Assembly: GCA_035403465.1 (NCBI GenBank)
Contig: DAONFG010000057.1
Coordinates: 1 to 16,868, forward strand
DNA length: 16,868 nucleotides
Direction of reading: 5' to 3'
DNA from: JAAYBQ01 sp035403465
Lineage (GTDB): Bacteria > Spirochaetota > UBA4802 > UBA5550
The notes under the pieces: generated by a model
Database searches by the model: none
Told to the model about the DNA's origin: nothing
The model's input: the letters and a program-made list of their open reading frames with translations, nothing else
In this document: positions 6,545 through 13,322 of the stretch, one piece after another
Position numbering within the stretch: the stretch's first letter is position 1
Layout: every line of letters starts with the position of its first letter
Made by a program: the position numbers and the translations under genes

Positions 6545-8449
6545 ATGGCATTCACCTATCTTGACAATAAAGATTTAGAATACGTATTAAACGCATACCT
6601 GTCACGCATTTCTGAAACACTTGATAGATGCGACGAGGAGATTGAAACATGCAGATCCCTGGGCAGAATAACATCCGCAGCGGTTTATGCCTCAATCTCC
6701 TCCCCCCACTACCTGGCAAGCGCTATGGATGGAATTGCAGTCACTGCATCGAAAACATTCGGGGCAACTGAAACAACACCTGTTATACTGAAAGAATCTG
6801 AAGACTTTGAACGTATAGATACAGGCGACCCGCTGCCTGAAAGATTTGATACAGTCATAATGATCGAAGATGTCATTGAACTTAATAACGGCACTGTAAA
6901 GCTGATAAATGCCGGTTTTCCCTGGCAGCATATCCGCCAGGTGGGTGAAGACATCTGCCAGGGCGAGATGATTATTCCATCAAATACAAAAATCGAACCC
7001 GCAACGATCGGCGCCCTTCTGGCGGGAGGGATCGGCAGTATCAGGGTCTGGAAGAAACCCGTTATTGGAATCATACCCACAGGCGATGAAATAATCAAAC
7101 CGACTCAGAACCCGGAGAAGGGTAAAATTATCGAGTTTAATTCATCGGTGTTTTCATCAATGCTTATTAACTGGGGAGCGGATTTCAAGGTTTATGATAT
7201 CGTCCCTGACAGGTTTGAACTTATTAAAAATGCCGCAGTAAATGCTGTCAGGGAATGCGATATCGTATTAATCAATGCCGGCTCATCCGCTGGAAGGGAT
7301 GATTATACTTCCAGGGTAATTGGCGAATGCGGCGAGGTCCTTTTTCACGGAATTTCAATCAAGCCTGGGAAACCTGCGATCCTCGGCCTGATTCAGGACA
7401 AACCGGTTATAGGAATACCCGGGTATCCGGTGTCCGGAATTATTATAATGGAACAGATTGTAAAAAAAATTCTCGAATTATATCTCTCAGTAGAATTCCC
7501 ACAGCGTACTCAAATAAAAGCCCGTATATCACGCAGAATAGTATCATCATTAAAATACAAGGAATTCATAAGGGTAAAACTCGGCGATGTAGGGGGGAAC
7601 ATTATTGCAACACCGCTCACTTCCGGGTCAGGCGTAATCACATCATTTGTAAAAGCTGACGGGCTTCTTGTAATTCCGCAAAATACCGAGGGTTATGAGA
7701 GCGGAAGTAGTGTTGATGTGGAGCTGTTAAAAAATATCAGCGACATAAAAAATACACTGGTTATTACCGGCAGCCATGATCCTTTAATAGATGAAGTTTC
7801 TGATATATTAAGAAAAACCTGCCCGGAGTACTTTATAGCCTCGTCTCACGTGGGGAGCATGGCAGGACTTATGGCTGTAAAAAAGAATGAAGCCCATATT
7901 GCAGGGATTCATTTGCTGGATGAAATTACAGGTGAATATAACAGATCATATATAAAGAAATATCTTAATCCCGATGAAATAGTTTTAGTCAAAGGTGTAA
8001 AGCGCACACAGGGACTGATTGTAGCGAAAAACAATCCTCTTGGTATAAAAAAAATCAGTGACCTTAACAGGAATAACATCCGTTTTGTGAACAGACAGAA
8101 AGGATCCGGGACAAGAATACTCCTTGATTATCTTTTGAATAAAGACAAAATCAGTTCTGAAAGCATTTACGGCTACACAAGGGAGGAATATACCCATCTA
8201 TCAGTTGCCGTTCAAATAGCGCAGGGAAGCGCCGATGCAGGGCTTGGAATATTTTCAGCCGCAAAAATCTACGATCTCGGTTTTGTCCCGGTTTGTGAAG
8301 AGGATTACGATTTTATCATACCGGAGCAGATTATTGATTCGGTTCCGGTACAGAAATTCCTGGCTATCCTGAGATCTGAAGAATTCAGACAGCGCCTGTT
8401 AAACATCGGAGGTTATAGACCGGAAGACTGTGGGAAGATAGTTTCATAG
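6545..8449 (+). CDS. MoeA paralogue fused to PBP-like domain
   Basis: A 634-residue fusion. Residues 1 to about 400 form a complete MoeA: SAMDGIAV (59-66), IPTGDEIIKP, NAGSSAGRDDYT (244-255), IKPGKPAILG and GIPGYPVSG. Residues about 403-634 form a domain like periplasmic molybdate-binding proteins (COG1910/PF12727-type), with an internal GSGTRILLDYLL segment and QGSADAGLGIFSAA near the end; there is no signal peptide, so it works in the cytoplasm. Known proteins of this architecture exist in archaea and anaerobic bacteria, where the tail is thought to bind the metal oxyanion or a cofactor intermediate. Having it next to a stand-alone MoeA suggests a division of labour, perhaps molybdenum versus tungsten; that is inference. 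Ribosome binding site GAGAG is just upstream. Confidence 0.93.
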   Translation: MAFTYLDNKDLEYVLNAYLSRISETLDRCDEEIETCRSLGRITSAAVYASISSPHYLASAMDGIAVTASKTFGATETTPVILKESEDFERIDTGDPLPERFDTVIMIEDVIELNNGTVKLINAGFPWQHIRQVGEDICQGEMIIPSNTKIEPATIGALLAGGIGSIRVWKKPVIGIIPTGDEIIKPTQNPEKGKIIEFNSSVFSSMLINWGADFKVYDIVPDRFELIKNAAVNAVRECDIVLINAGSSAGRDDYTSRVIGECGEVLFHGISIKPGKPAILGLIQDKPVIGIPGYPVSGIIIMEQIVKKILELYLSVEFPQRTQIKARISRRIVSSLKYKEFIRVKLGDVGGNIIATPLTSGSGVITSFVKADGLLVIPQNTEGYESGSSVDVELLKNISDIKNTLVITGSHDPLIDEVSDILRKTCPEYFIASSHVGSMAGLMAVKKNEAHIAGIHLLDEITGEYNRSYIKKYLNPDEIVLVKGVKRTQGLIVAKNNPLGIKKISDLNRNNIRFVNRQKGSGTRILLDYLLNKDKISSESIYGYTREEYTHLSVAVQIAQGSADAGLGIFSAAKIYDLGFVPVCEEDYDFIIPEQIIDSVPVQKFLAILRSEEFRQRLLNIGGYRPEDCGKIVS

Positions 8450-8513
8450 TCTGAATCAGAATCCCTGATAATAGTATTAATCAACCCGTCATATATCAGT
8501 CGCTTACTTTAAC

Positions 8514-8558
8514 GAGCCGGAAAAACTATACACGCCGGCTCCTTTAAAATAAAAATTT
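8514..8558 (+). terminator. Hairpin with A/T-rich tail after the fused moeA
   Basis: GAGCCGG (8514-8520) pairs with CCGGCTC (8535-8541) across a 14-base loop, followed by CTTTAAAATA and then a longer T run at 8557 onward. It could reduce read-through from the moeA genes into the MoaE-like gene at 8586. The T run is displaced from the stem, so this is a weak or partial terminator. Confidence 0.4.
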
Positions 8559-8585
8559 ATTTTTTTCAATAGGCATGGAGAGTAC

Positions 8586-8966
8586 ATGGTAATTATTACA
8601 GAAAATCCCCCGGACCCTGGAAAATCTTATGAACTCCTGAAGAAAAAAGATTCCGGATCTGTAATCTTCCATTATGCCGCTGTTAAAAGCCAGGCCGGTG
8701 ACAGGCAGACTTCAGGTATACAGTTTATACGGAATGGCGACATGGAATCGGAACTCTCCGGAATCGAAGCTGACATCAGGAACCGCTGGAATGTTAACGA
8801 TGTACTTATTGTACGGCGGATTGGCGTGCTGCACATTGGCGACCTGATTTCACTGGTAGCTGTAAGTTCACCCTCAAGTGACGATGCGTTTGAAGCATGC
8901 CGGTATGGGCTGGGCAGGATCAGGAATATGCGGGGCCTGAAAAAAACAGAGCTTTATCTGGATTGA
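8586..8966 (+). CDS. Divergent MoaE-like protein (molybdopterin synthase large subunit family)
   Basis: A 126-residue protein with the MoaE fold pattern: SGSVIFHYAAVKSQ, IRNRWNVNDVLIVRRIGVLHIGDLISLVAVSSP and DDAFEACRYGLGRIRNM. In MoaE this enzyme uses thiocarboxylated MoaD to put the dithiolene sulfurs on the pterin. By my hand alignment to E. coli MoaE, active-site Arg39 is Lys34 here, Lys119 is Arg113, and Lys126 is retained as Lys120; the tail after this point is missing (E. coli has about 150 residues). No moaD, moaA or moaC lies in the window. It may be an active variant, a partner for an unusual MoaD, or a non-catalytic paralogue. ATG follows GGAG by 6 bases. It is 136 bases behind the moeA fusion. 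Confidence 0.8.
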   Translation: MVIITENPPDPGKSYELLKKKDSGSVIFHYAAVKSQAGDRQTSGIQFIRNGDMESELSGIEADIRNRWNVNDVLIVRRIGVLHIGDLISLVAVSSPSSDDAFEACRYGLGRIRNMRGLKKTELYLD

Positions 8967-9189
8967 GAAACGCTCTTAACCGTGATAATACATGGACTAT
9001 TATTTTCATCAGCTGATATATAACCGGTTTATCATTAAAACTCCGGGGCAGGATTAAACAGTTAAAAAAAACGCTGAAAATACCCGGTGAGACAATAATC
9101 TCCCGGTACAATAAAAAAAAGATTGATTTTTATCTCACATGTTATTCATAACATATTCAGATTTTTTTGCGAAACTGTTTCCCGTATTA

Positions 9190-9229
9190 GCAGGCAAGCC
9201 CACTTCGACGGGCTCAGTGTAACGCCTGC
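9190..9229. repeat. GC-rich two-level inverted repeat (REP-like)
   Basis: Outer arms GCAGGC (9190-9195) and GCCTGC (9224-9229) enclose inner arms AGCCC (9197-9201) and GGGCT (9210-9214) around ACTTCGAC. The core ACTTCGACGGGCTCAGTG is of a type seen many times in some bacterial genomes as an intergenic palindromic element. The following GCGGGGGGC resembles the hairpins at 10659-10674 and 14297-14308. Confidence 0.45.
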
Positions 9230-9291
9230 GGGGGGCACGTTAAGGGGCTTTGACCCAGTTTAAAGATTAAGTTTTGCATATGCTCTATAAA

Positions 9292-9323
9292 TAAAAAAAG
9301 AGAGCTGCTTTTAGGAGCAGCTC
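9292..9323 (-). terminator. Rho-independent terminator, minus strand
   Basis: GAGCTGCT (9302-9309) and AGCAGCTC (9316-9323) form an 8-bp perfect stem with a 6-base loop. Read on the minus strand, the stem is followed by TC and seven T. It would end a leftward transcript entering from the hicA-hicB side, about 540 bases past the hicB stop, which means that transcript has a long non-coding tail or carries the small ORF at 9643-9852. Confidence 0.7.
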
Positions 9324-9341
9324 GTGAAATTGCCTGTTACC

Positions 9342-9391
9342 ATTAAATCTTGCGATTTAATATGCCATAAATGACACGTTAAATCGCAAGA
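9342..9391. repeat. Alternative-pairing inverted repeats (TTAAATC/GATTTAA)
   Basis: The segment at 9348-9360 pairs perfectly over 13 bases with 9379-9391 around an 18-base loop. The same right half of the first arm can instead pair locally: ATTAAATC (9342-9349) with GATTTAAT (9354-9361) around TTGC. Two mutually exclusive stems sharing one strand is the arrangement found in attenuators, and six T follow at 9400-9405 on the plus strand. No associated gene is evident. Confidence 0.4.
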
Positions 9392-9582
9392 GTCAAGCTT
9401 TTTTAATCATTTTTCCTATCCCGAAATAATTAATCAAAAAATAAGCTGAATATTCGTGGAATACCCACTATCATCATAAATGTTTGAGTCCGCTCAATAA
9501 TTCATATAATATTAAAGTTCAACTTTAAATTTACATAAAATAACCTGATAAAATACAATGGGATATTGAGAGGATATTACTA

Positions 9583-9621
9583 TTCAATACCAGTTTCACA
9601 TTGAATGACACTGGTATTGAA
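9583..9621. repeat. 12-bp perfect inverted repeat
   Basis: TTCAATACCAGT (9583-9594) is mirrored exactly by ACTGGTATTGAA (9610-9621) across a 15-base spacer. No T run follows in either direction, so it is not a terminator. It could be a recombination or protein-binding site, or a stem in a non-coding tail of the hicA-hicB transcript. Confidence 0.45.
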
Positions 9622-9642
9622 AGAAGCCGGGTCAGAAGTTTT

Positions 9643-9852
9643 TTATTCGAATGATATTGTAAAAGGGAGAGTGATAGTTACCGGTAATCCAATATCAGCC
9701 CTTGTTGCTGTTTTTAATTCAACAGCCGCAGCAGTATATGAACTATTACTGGCGGTTCCATAGTCATCGCATGATTGCATAATAACCGAAATCATACTCC
9801 TATAATTGTTTTTTTGTTCCCAAAACATCGCAAAAGAGCGTACAGAGGTCAA
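9643..9852 (-). CDS. Doubtful small ORF downstream of hicB (69 aa)
   Basis: An open frame that needs a TTG start at 9852, 13 bases beyond the hicB stop, with no clear ribosome binding site. It reads MTSVRSFAMFWEQKNN at the start and ends in ITLPFTISFE. The frame stays open upstream into the end of hicB in another phase, so the apparent start has little meaning. It lies upstream of the minus-strand terminator at 9292-9323, so it would be transcribed with hicA-hicB. No family is recognised. It may be the 3' remnant of an older gene or chance. Confidence 0.2.
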   Translation of the reverse strand: MTSVRSFAMFWEQKNNYRSMISVIMQSCDDYGTASNSSYTAAAVELKTATRADIGLPVTITLPFTISFE

Positions 9853-9865
9853 GCTGTAAACTAAT

Positions 9866-10342
9866 TTAAATACCGGATAAACCTGCTTTTCTGCGTGTAA
9901 TCAAAGCATCATTATTTTCAGGGATTATTGATGCAAGGTCCATCTCCGGGAACAAAGAATGGATCTTTACTATTGTTTCAAGCGTGGGATTGGCCTTGCC
10001 AGACTCAAGACGCTGATAACTGTACAGGTTTTTCAGTTTCAATTTTTCTGCCACCTGCTTTTGAGTAAGCCTGCGCTGTTTTCGCAGATACCTCAGGTAA
10101 ACCGCAAAAGCGATGTTCGGCTCCACTGCTACCTCGACAATGTACCTCCCCGTCAGTCCCTCTTGCGGAGGTACAAATTCTACCCCCGAACCTTCAGGCT
10201 CTTCAAGGTAGAGATTGAGCGCCTCGTGCATATTTGTTTTAAGTTCCTCTATTGAATCTGCCTCGGTCCTGCAACCGTATAGTTCCACGCATTCCGCGCA
10301 ATAGCCGGAATCTTCTTTATGTGTTTTAAAATGATATTTCAT
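9866..10342 (-). CDS. hicB: HicB antitoxin with C-terminal helix-turn-helix
   Basis: Neutralises HicA and represses its own promoter. The 158 residues comprise an N-terminal HicB domain (residues 1-50: HKEDSGYCAECVELYGCRTEADSIEELK, the degenerate RNase H-like fold) and a C-terminal XRE-type helix-turn-helix at about 95-145 (LRKQRRLTQKQVAEKLKLKN, YQRLESGKANPTLETI). The longer form with a DNA-binding domain is one of the two usual HicB types. The ATG overlaps the hicA stop by four bases (ATGA) and has GGAGGA upstream, inside hicA. The palindrome at 10551-10564 is the likely target of its helix-turn-helix. Confidence 0.93.
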   Translation of the reverse strand: MKYHFKTHKEDSGYCAECVELYGCRTEADSIEELKTNMHEALNLYLEEPEGSGVEFVPPQEGLTGRYIVEVAVEPNIAFAVYLRYLRKQRRLTQKQVAEKLKLKNLYSYQRLESGKANPTLETIVKIHSLFPEMDLASIIPENNDALITRRKAGLSGI

Positions 10343-10521
10343 TTATTCTCCTCCAGTCTTTTAAGCAGAGCAGATTCAGTCCCCCTCTTCAACTCCTGGT
10401 GCATGGGAATAATCTCGCGCAGGTTGCCCTTGCCGACCTTTACATGGCTCCCTTTTTGTGAAATTTTATACCAGCCGTTTCTCAGGTAAAGGGCCAGCAT
10501 CTCTTTTCCGCTTAATGGCAT
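10339..10521 (-). CDS. hicA: HicA toxin, mRNA interferase
   Basis: A 60-residue dsRNA-binding-fold toxin that cleaves mRNA when free of HicB. The core ISQKGSHVKVGKGN carries the catalytic histidine (His26), and IPMHQELKRGTESALLKRL is the family's C-terminal segment. Length is typical. ATG at 10521 is preceded by GAGAGGAT. Toxin-first order with the antitoxin overlapping behind it is normal for hicAB. Confidence 0.94.
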   Translation of the reverse strand: MPLSGKEMLALYLRNGWYKISQKGSHVKVGKGNLREIIPMHQELKRGTESALLKRLEENK

Positions 10522-10541
10522 AATCCTCTCTTACTCCGGCA

Positions 10542-10570
10542 AATATAATGCCAATTATAATTGGTGTCAA
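10542..10570 (-). promoter_or_regulatory. hicA-hicB promoter with operator in the spacer
   Basis: On the minus strand a perfect TTGACA (-35, 10565-10570) and TATATT (-10, 10542-10547) are separated by exactly 17 bases. Fourteen of the spacer bases (10551-10564) form the perfect palindrome CCAATTATAATTGG. A HicB dimer bound there would exclude RNA polymerase, the expected autoregulation of the pair. The leader to hicA is about 15-20 bases. Confidence 0.75.
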
Positions 10571-10658
10571 TAGATTTTATCACTTTTCCAGGATTGATGG
10601 GAAACCGTTTCATTAATAATAATTTTTTCTTAACAACAGTTGTTCCCTATACACAGGG

Positions 10659-10674
10659 AGCCCCTGCGGGGGCT
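10659..10674. repeat. Short GC-rich hairpin, CCCTGCGGGG family
   Basis: AGCCCC-TGCG-GGGGCT forms a 6-bp stem with a 4-base loop. The core CCCTGCGGGG recurs at 14297-14308 (inverted) and in degenerate form at 9225-9235, always between genes. Confidence 0.45.
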
Positions 10675-10684
10675 TATCTTCAAT

Positions 10685-10717
10685 AAAAGAGGCTGTCCCT
10701 GCGGAACAGCCTCTTTT
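10685..10717 (-). terminator. Rho-independent terminator of the hydrogenase operon
   Basis: A 12-bp perfect stem (10685-10696 with 10706-10717) with a 9-base loop. The outer base pairs are A and T runs, so it ends in TTTT in both directions and can work both ways. It lies 22 bases beyond the large-subunit stop, which shows that no further gene of the hydrogenase operon follows. Confidence 0.85.
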
Positions 10718-10739
10718 ACTTATTCAGATGATTTTTATA

Positions 10740-12311
10740 CTAACAGACCCTGAACTTACCTATCTCCCTGTCGCCTTCAACAACGTGGATCGCGCATGCA
10801 AGGCACGGATCAAATGACCTTACAACCCTTGCACCCTCAATAGGATTATTTGGATCGCTTATTGGTGTACCGATAAGCGCCTGTTCAACCGGTCCCCTGC
10901 CCCCCTTGTCATCCCTGGGACTGCAGAACCATGTTGTAGGAACTATCGCCTGGTAATTAGCAATCTGCCTGTTCTTAATAACTATCCAGTGGCCAAGAGC
11001 GCCGCGGGGAGCTTCGATGAGTCCTTCACCTTCACCCTCTTCAGGAATATCATAGCTGTTCCTTGTCTTGCCGCTGTCAAGCTCATCGAGCCATTCGTAA
11101 CACTGTTTTGCTATAAGTTTGCACTCAATTACCCTTGATGCATGACGGCCGAGCGCAGAAAGAGCAGCAGGGACTTCAGCATTAAAGTTTTTAAGCATCG
11201 CATTGAGCTCGCGCTTGACATCTTTATTTCCAGAATTAAGCGCAACAACTATCCTTGCGAGCGGGCCGACTTCCATGGGTCTGTCATCGTATCTTGGAGC
11301 CTTGACCCATGTGTATGCCCCGGACTTGTCCGGATCACCGACAGTTTCGCCTTTAAGCGGATGCAGGTTGGAACCTGACCTGTACCTTGCGTACCTGACC
11401 TGTTCCCTGATCTTTGAAGTATCAAGTTTCTCAAGTTTTCCGCCTGATACAAGACCCTGTTCAAACATAAAGTTCTTGCGGTCTTCATCCTTGTCAAAGA
11501 GTCCATAAGACATGAATGAGTCGTATCTGCCGAGCTTGAAATATTCGGGGAATGCTTTCGCAACAGCAATTACATGACCTGCATATACCTCATTAACGAA
11601 TTCTTCAACTTCCTTGAGGTTGCTCTTGTAATTTTTAATTCTTTCCCTTGTGGGTTCTGTTGTAACTCCGCCCGGTACCATTGATATCGGGTGAGGTGCT
11701 CTTCCGCCGAATGCGGCAACCATCTGGTGGGCCTTCTGCCGTATATCGAGCGCCTTGACATAACCTGCTATGGCATCAATGTTAATATCTGTATTTTTGA
11801 TGTAGAAATCTTTCCCTTCATACCTGGGGAGGAACGGACCTGCTGCAGTCAGTTCATCAACACGTCCCTTCTTCACTTTAAGTTCATTATTCACCCAGTC
11901 CCTGATTCTGACCATACCTGCATCAGATCCCTTGTACTGGAGTATTGCAGTTATGTCTACATAGTCAAGTGCTGCCAGGTGATAAAAATGAAGTATGTGA
12001 GACTGCAGAAAGTTCGCACCAAGGATCAGGTTCCTGAGAAGCCTGCCATTCTTTGTGGGTTTGATTTTAAACGCGTCATCAAGGCACCTGCTTGATGCCT
12101 GACCGTGAGAAACAGGGCACACGCCGCATATCCTCATTACAATCTGCTGCGCATCAACGGGATTTCTCCCCTGAAGGATAGATTCATATCCCCTGTACAT
12201 GTCGCCGCGGCACCTGGCATCAACAACCTTACCGTCCTGTACATCCATCTCGATCGAGAGGTGACCTTCTATTCTTGTTAAAGGATCTATTAAAACTTTC
12301 TGACTAGCCAT
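10740..12311 (-). CDS. [NiFe] hydrogenase large subunit (group 1 type)
   Basis: The 523-residue catalytic subunit, which holds the NiFe(CN)2CO site and splits or forms H2; called HyaB or HynA/HynB in other organisms. Nickel ligands are present in both motifs: RICGVCPVSHG (Cys62, Cys65) near the N-terminus and DPCLACAIH (Cys503, Cys506, His509) at the end. Fourteen residues (510-523) follow His509 and should be removed by the maturation protease encoded upstream. The N-terminal DPLTRIEGHL and the internal KAPRYDDRPMEVGPLARI are typical of periplasmic uptake enzymes. Both C-terminal ligands are cysteine, so this is not the selenium type. The ATG overlaps the small-subunit stop by 8 bases, with GGAGGTGT upstream. 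It has no signal of its own and would be exported with the small subunit. Confidence 0.96.
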   Translation of the reverse strand: MASQKVLIDPLTRIEGHLSIEMDVQDGKVVDARCRGDMYRGYESILQGRNPVDAQQIVMRICGVCPVSHGQASSRCLDDAFKIKPTKNGRLLRNLILGANFLQSHILHFYHLAALDYVDITAILQYKGSDAGMVRIRDWVNNELKVKKGRVDELTAAGPFLPRYEGKDFYIKNTDINIDAIAGYVKALDIRQKAHQMVAAFGGRAPHPISMVPGGVTTEPTRERIKNYKSNLKEVEEFVNEVYAGHVIAVAKAFPEYFKLGRYDSFMSYGLFDKDEDRKNFMFEQGLVSGGKLEKLDTSKIREQVRYARYRSGSNLHPLKGETVGDPDKSGAYTWVKAPRYDDRPMEVGPLARIVVALNSGNKDVKRELNAMLKNFNAEVPAALSALGRHASRVIECKLIAKQCYEWLDELDSGKTRNSYDIPEEGEGEGLIEAPRGALGHWIVIKNRQIANYQAIVPTTWFCSPRDDKGGRGPVEQALIGTPISDPNNPIEGARVVRSFDPCLACAIHVVEGDREIGKFRVC

Positions 12312-13305
12312 TGATCACACCTCCGAGACCTTTTTTAGCGGCAACACGCACTAAGTTTCCGGCCTTTTTATTATCAGCGTGAAGCCTTTCATAAATTCCC
12401 CTCTTCCCGAATTCAGGAAATACGCTTTCGGTACAGCCTATACATCCTGAACCGCAGTCTGTACATGAATTGGCGCCGTTGTTCCACTTCCTTACAGGTA
12501 TATCGCAGCCTGTATCCATGCCAAGGCAGCCCAGCTCATAAAGACATCCCTTCTCGCCCCACTCTTTTGCAAAAATACCGCGCTTGTAATAGTAAAGCCT
12601 TTCGCAGTTTTCATGGACTGTTTTACCGTAGTACATCACAGGCCTGTTGTATTCATCAAGTTTAGGCATACCCTTGAGGAGAACATGAAGCAGGGTGCCC
12701 ACCATCCAGTCCGGGTGCGGAGGGCATCCGGGTATATTCAGCACGTTTTTCCTGCCTTTAAAAAGCTCCTGTACAGATATTGCACCTGTCTGGTTTTCAC
12801 CGTTTATCCGGTTCTTTGCTGCGGGTATACCGCCGTAAGAAGAACATGTACCGACCGAGACTATTGCTACGGCATTTTTACCAAGCTCCTCAACCCACTC
12901 CCTTACACCAACACCTTTACCTGTTTTCTCGTTTTCACCAATCGTGCAGAAAATGTCGCCCTTTGTAGGAATTGCTCCTTCCACCAGAAGAACAAAATCC
13001 TTTCTCTGTTTTTTAACTGCTTCTTCAAGCACCTGTGTTGCAGCATTACCTGTACCGCCCATAATTACTCCCTGGTAATTAAGACTGATATGCTCGGTAA
13101 TAACTGATACGATATCCGGATTCAGTTTATTGAGCAGTGATACTGAACAGCCTGAGCATGAAAGACCTTCAAGCCAGATCACATTAGTACGCGCAGATGC
13201 ATTTTCAAGAGCTTTCTTGCAGCCCTGTATCATTACGCCCGGAAAAGCAAGGGCAGCAGATGTTCCGCCCATAATTTTCAGGAAATCCCGCCTGTTTAAT
13301 GACAT
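12304..13305 (-). CDS. [NiFe] hydrogenase small subunit with Tat signal
   Basis: The 333-residue iron-sulfur subunit that carries electrons from the NiFe site. The Tat signal has RRDFLK at residues 5-10, followed by a hydrophobic run. The proximal cluster starts at SCSGCS (Cys50, Cys53), the ordinary oxygen-sensitive form rather than the six-cysteine oxygen-tolerant form. The distal cluster ligands fit His231, Cys234, Cys254 and Cys260. At the medial cluster (Cys267, Cys288, Cys291) the proline that normally makes it a [3Fe-4S] centre is Cys281, so a [4Fe-4S] centre is likely, and Cys284 is an extra cysteine. There is no C-terminal membrane anchor; a weak lipobox-like IQGC (26-29) follows the Tat region. 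GGAGG precedes the ATG. Confidence 0.95.
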   Translation of the reverse strand: MSLNRRDFLKIMGGTSAALAFPGVMIQGCKKALENASARTNVIWLEGLSCSGCSVSLLNKLNPDIVSVITEHISLNYQGVIMGGTGNAATQVLEEAVKKQRKDFVLLVEGAIPTKGDIFCTIGENEKTGKGVGVREWVEELGKNAVAIVSVGTCSSYGGIPAAKNRINGENQTGAISVQELFKGRKNVLNIPGCPPHPDWMVGTLLHVLLKGMPKLDEYNRPVMYYGKTVHENCERLYYYKRGIFAKEWGEKGCLYELGCLGMDTGCDIPVRKWNNGANSCTDCGSGCIGCTESVFPEFGKRGIYERLHADNKKAGNLVRVAAKKGLGGVING

Positions 13306-13322
13306 AAATTCCTCCTTCTTTT

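Larger units (their letters stand above)
8967..9642. other. Gene-poor intergenic region with several inverted repeats
   Basis: No convincing gene on either strand. It holds an imperfect stem CCGG-T-GAGA/TCTC-CCGG at 9084-9106 just past the MoaE-like gene, a perfect palindrome ATGTTAT-TC-ATAACAT at 9139-9154, a two-level GC-rich cruciform at 9190-9229, a minus-strand terminator at 9292-9323, a 13-bp inverted repeat at 9348-9391 and a 12-bp inverted repeat at 9583-9621. The number of symmetric elements in 650 bases suggests worn repeats or regulatory RNA rather than random spacer. Confidence 0.6.

Noticed and set aside
9660..9765. Plus-strand 31-codon hydrophobic ORF from a GTG near 9671
   Set aside because: The ribosome site is too close to the start and there is no family resemblance; it may be chance.
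10740..12311. Selenocysteine in the hydrogenase large subunit
   Set aside because: The C-terminal motif is DPCLACAIH with both positions TGC/TGT cysteine codons and no in-frame TGA.
12613..13107. 164-residue plus-strand ORF opposite the hydrogenase small subunit
   Set aside because: The minus strand is plainly coding with all cluster ligands; the plus frame is cysteine- and tyrosine-rich only because it mirrors that gene.
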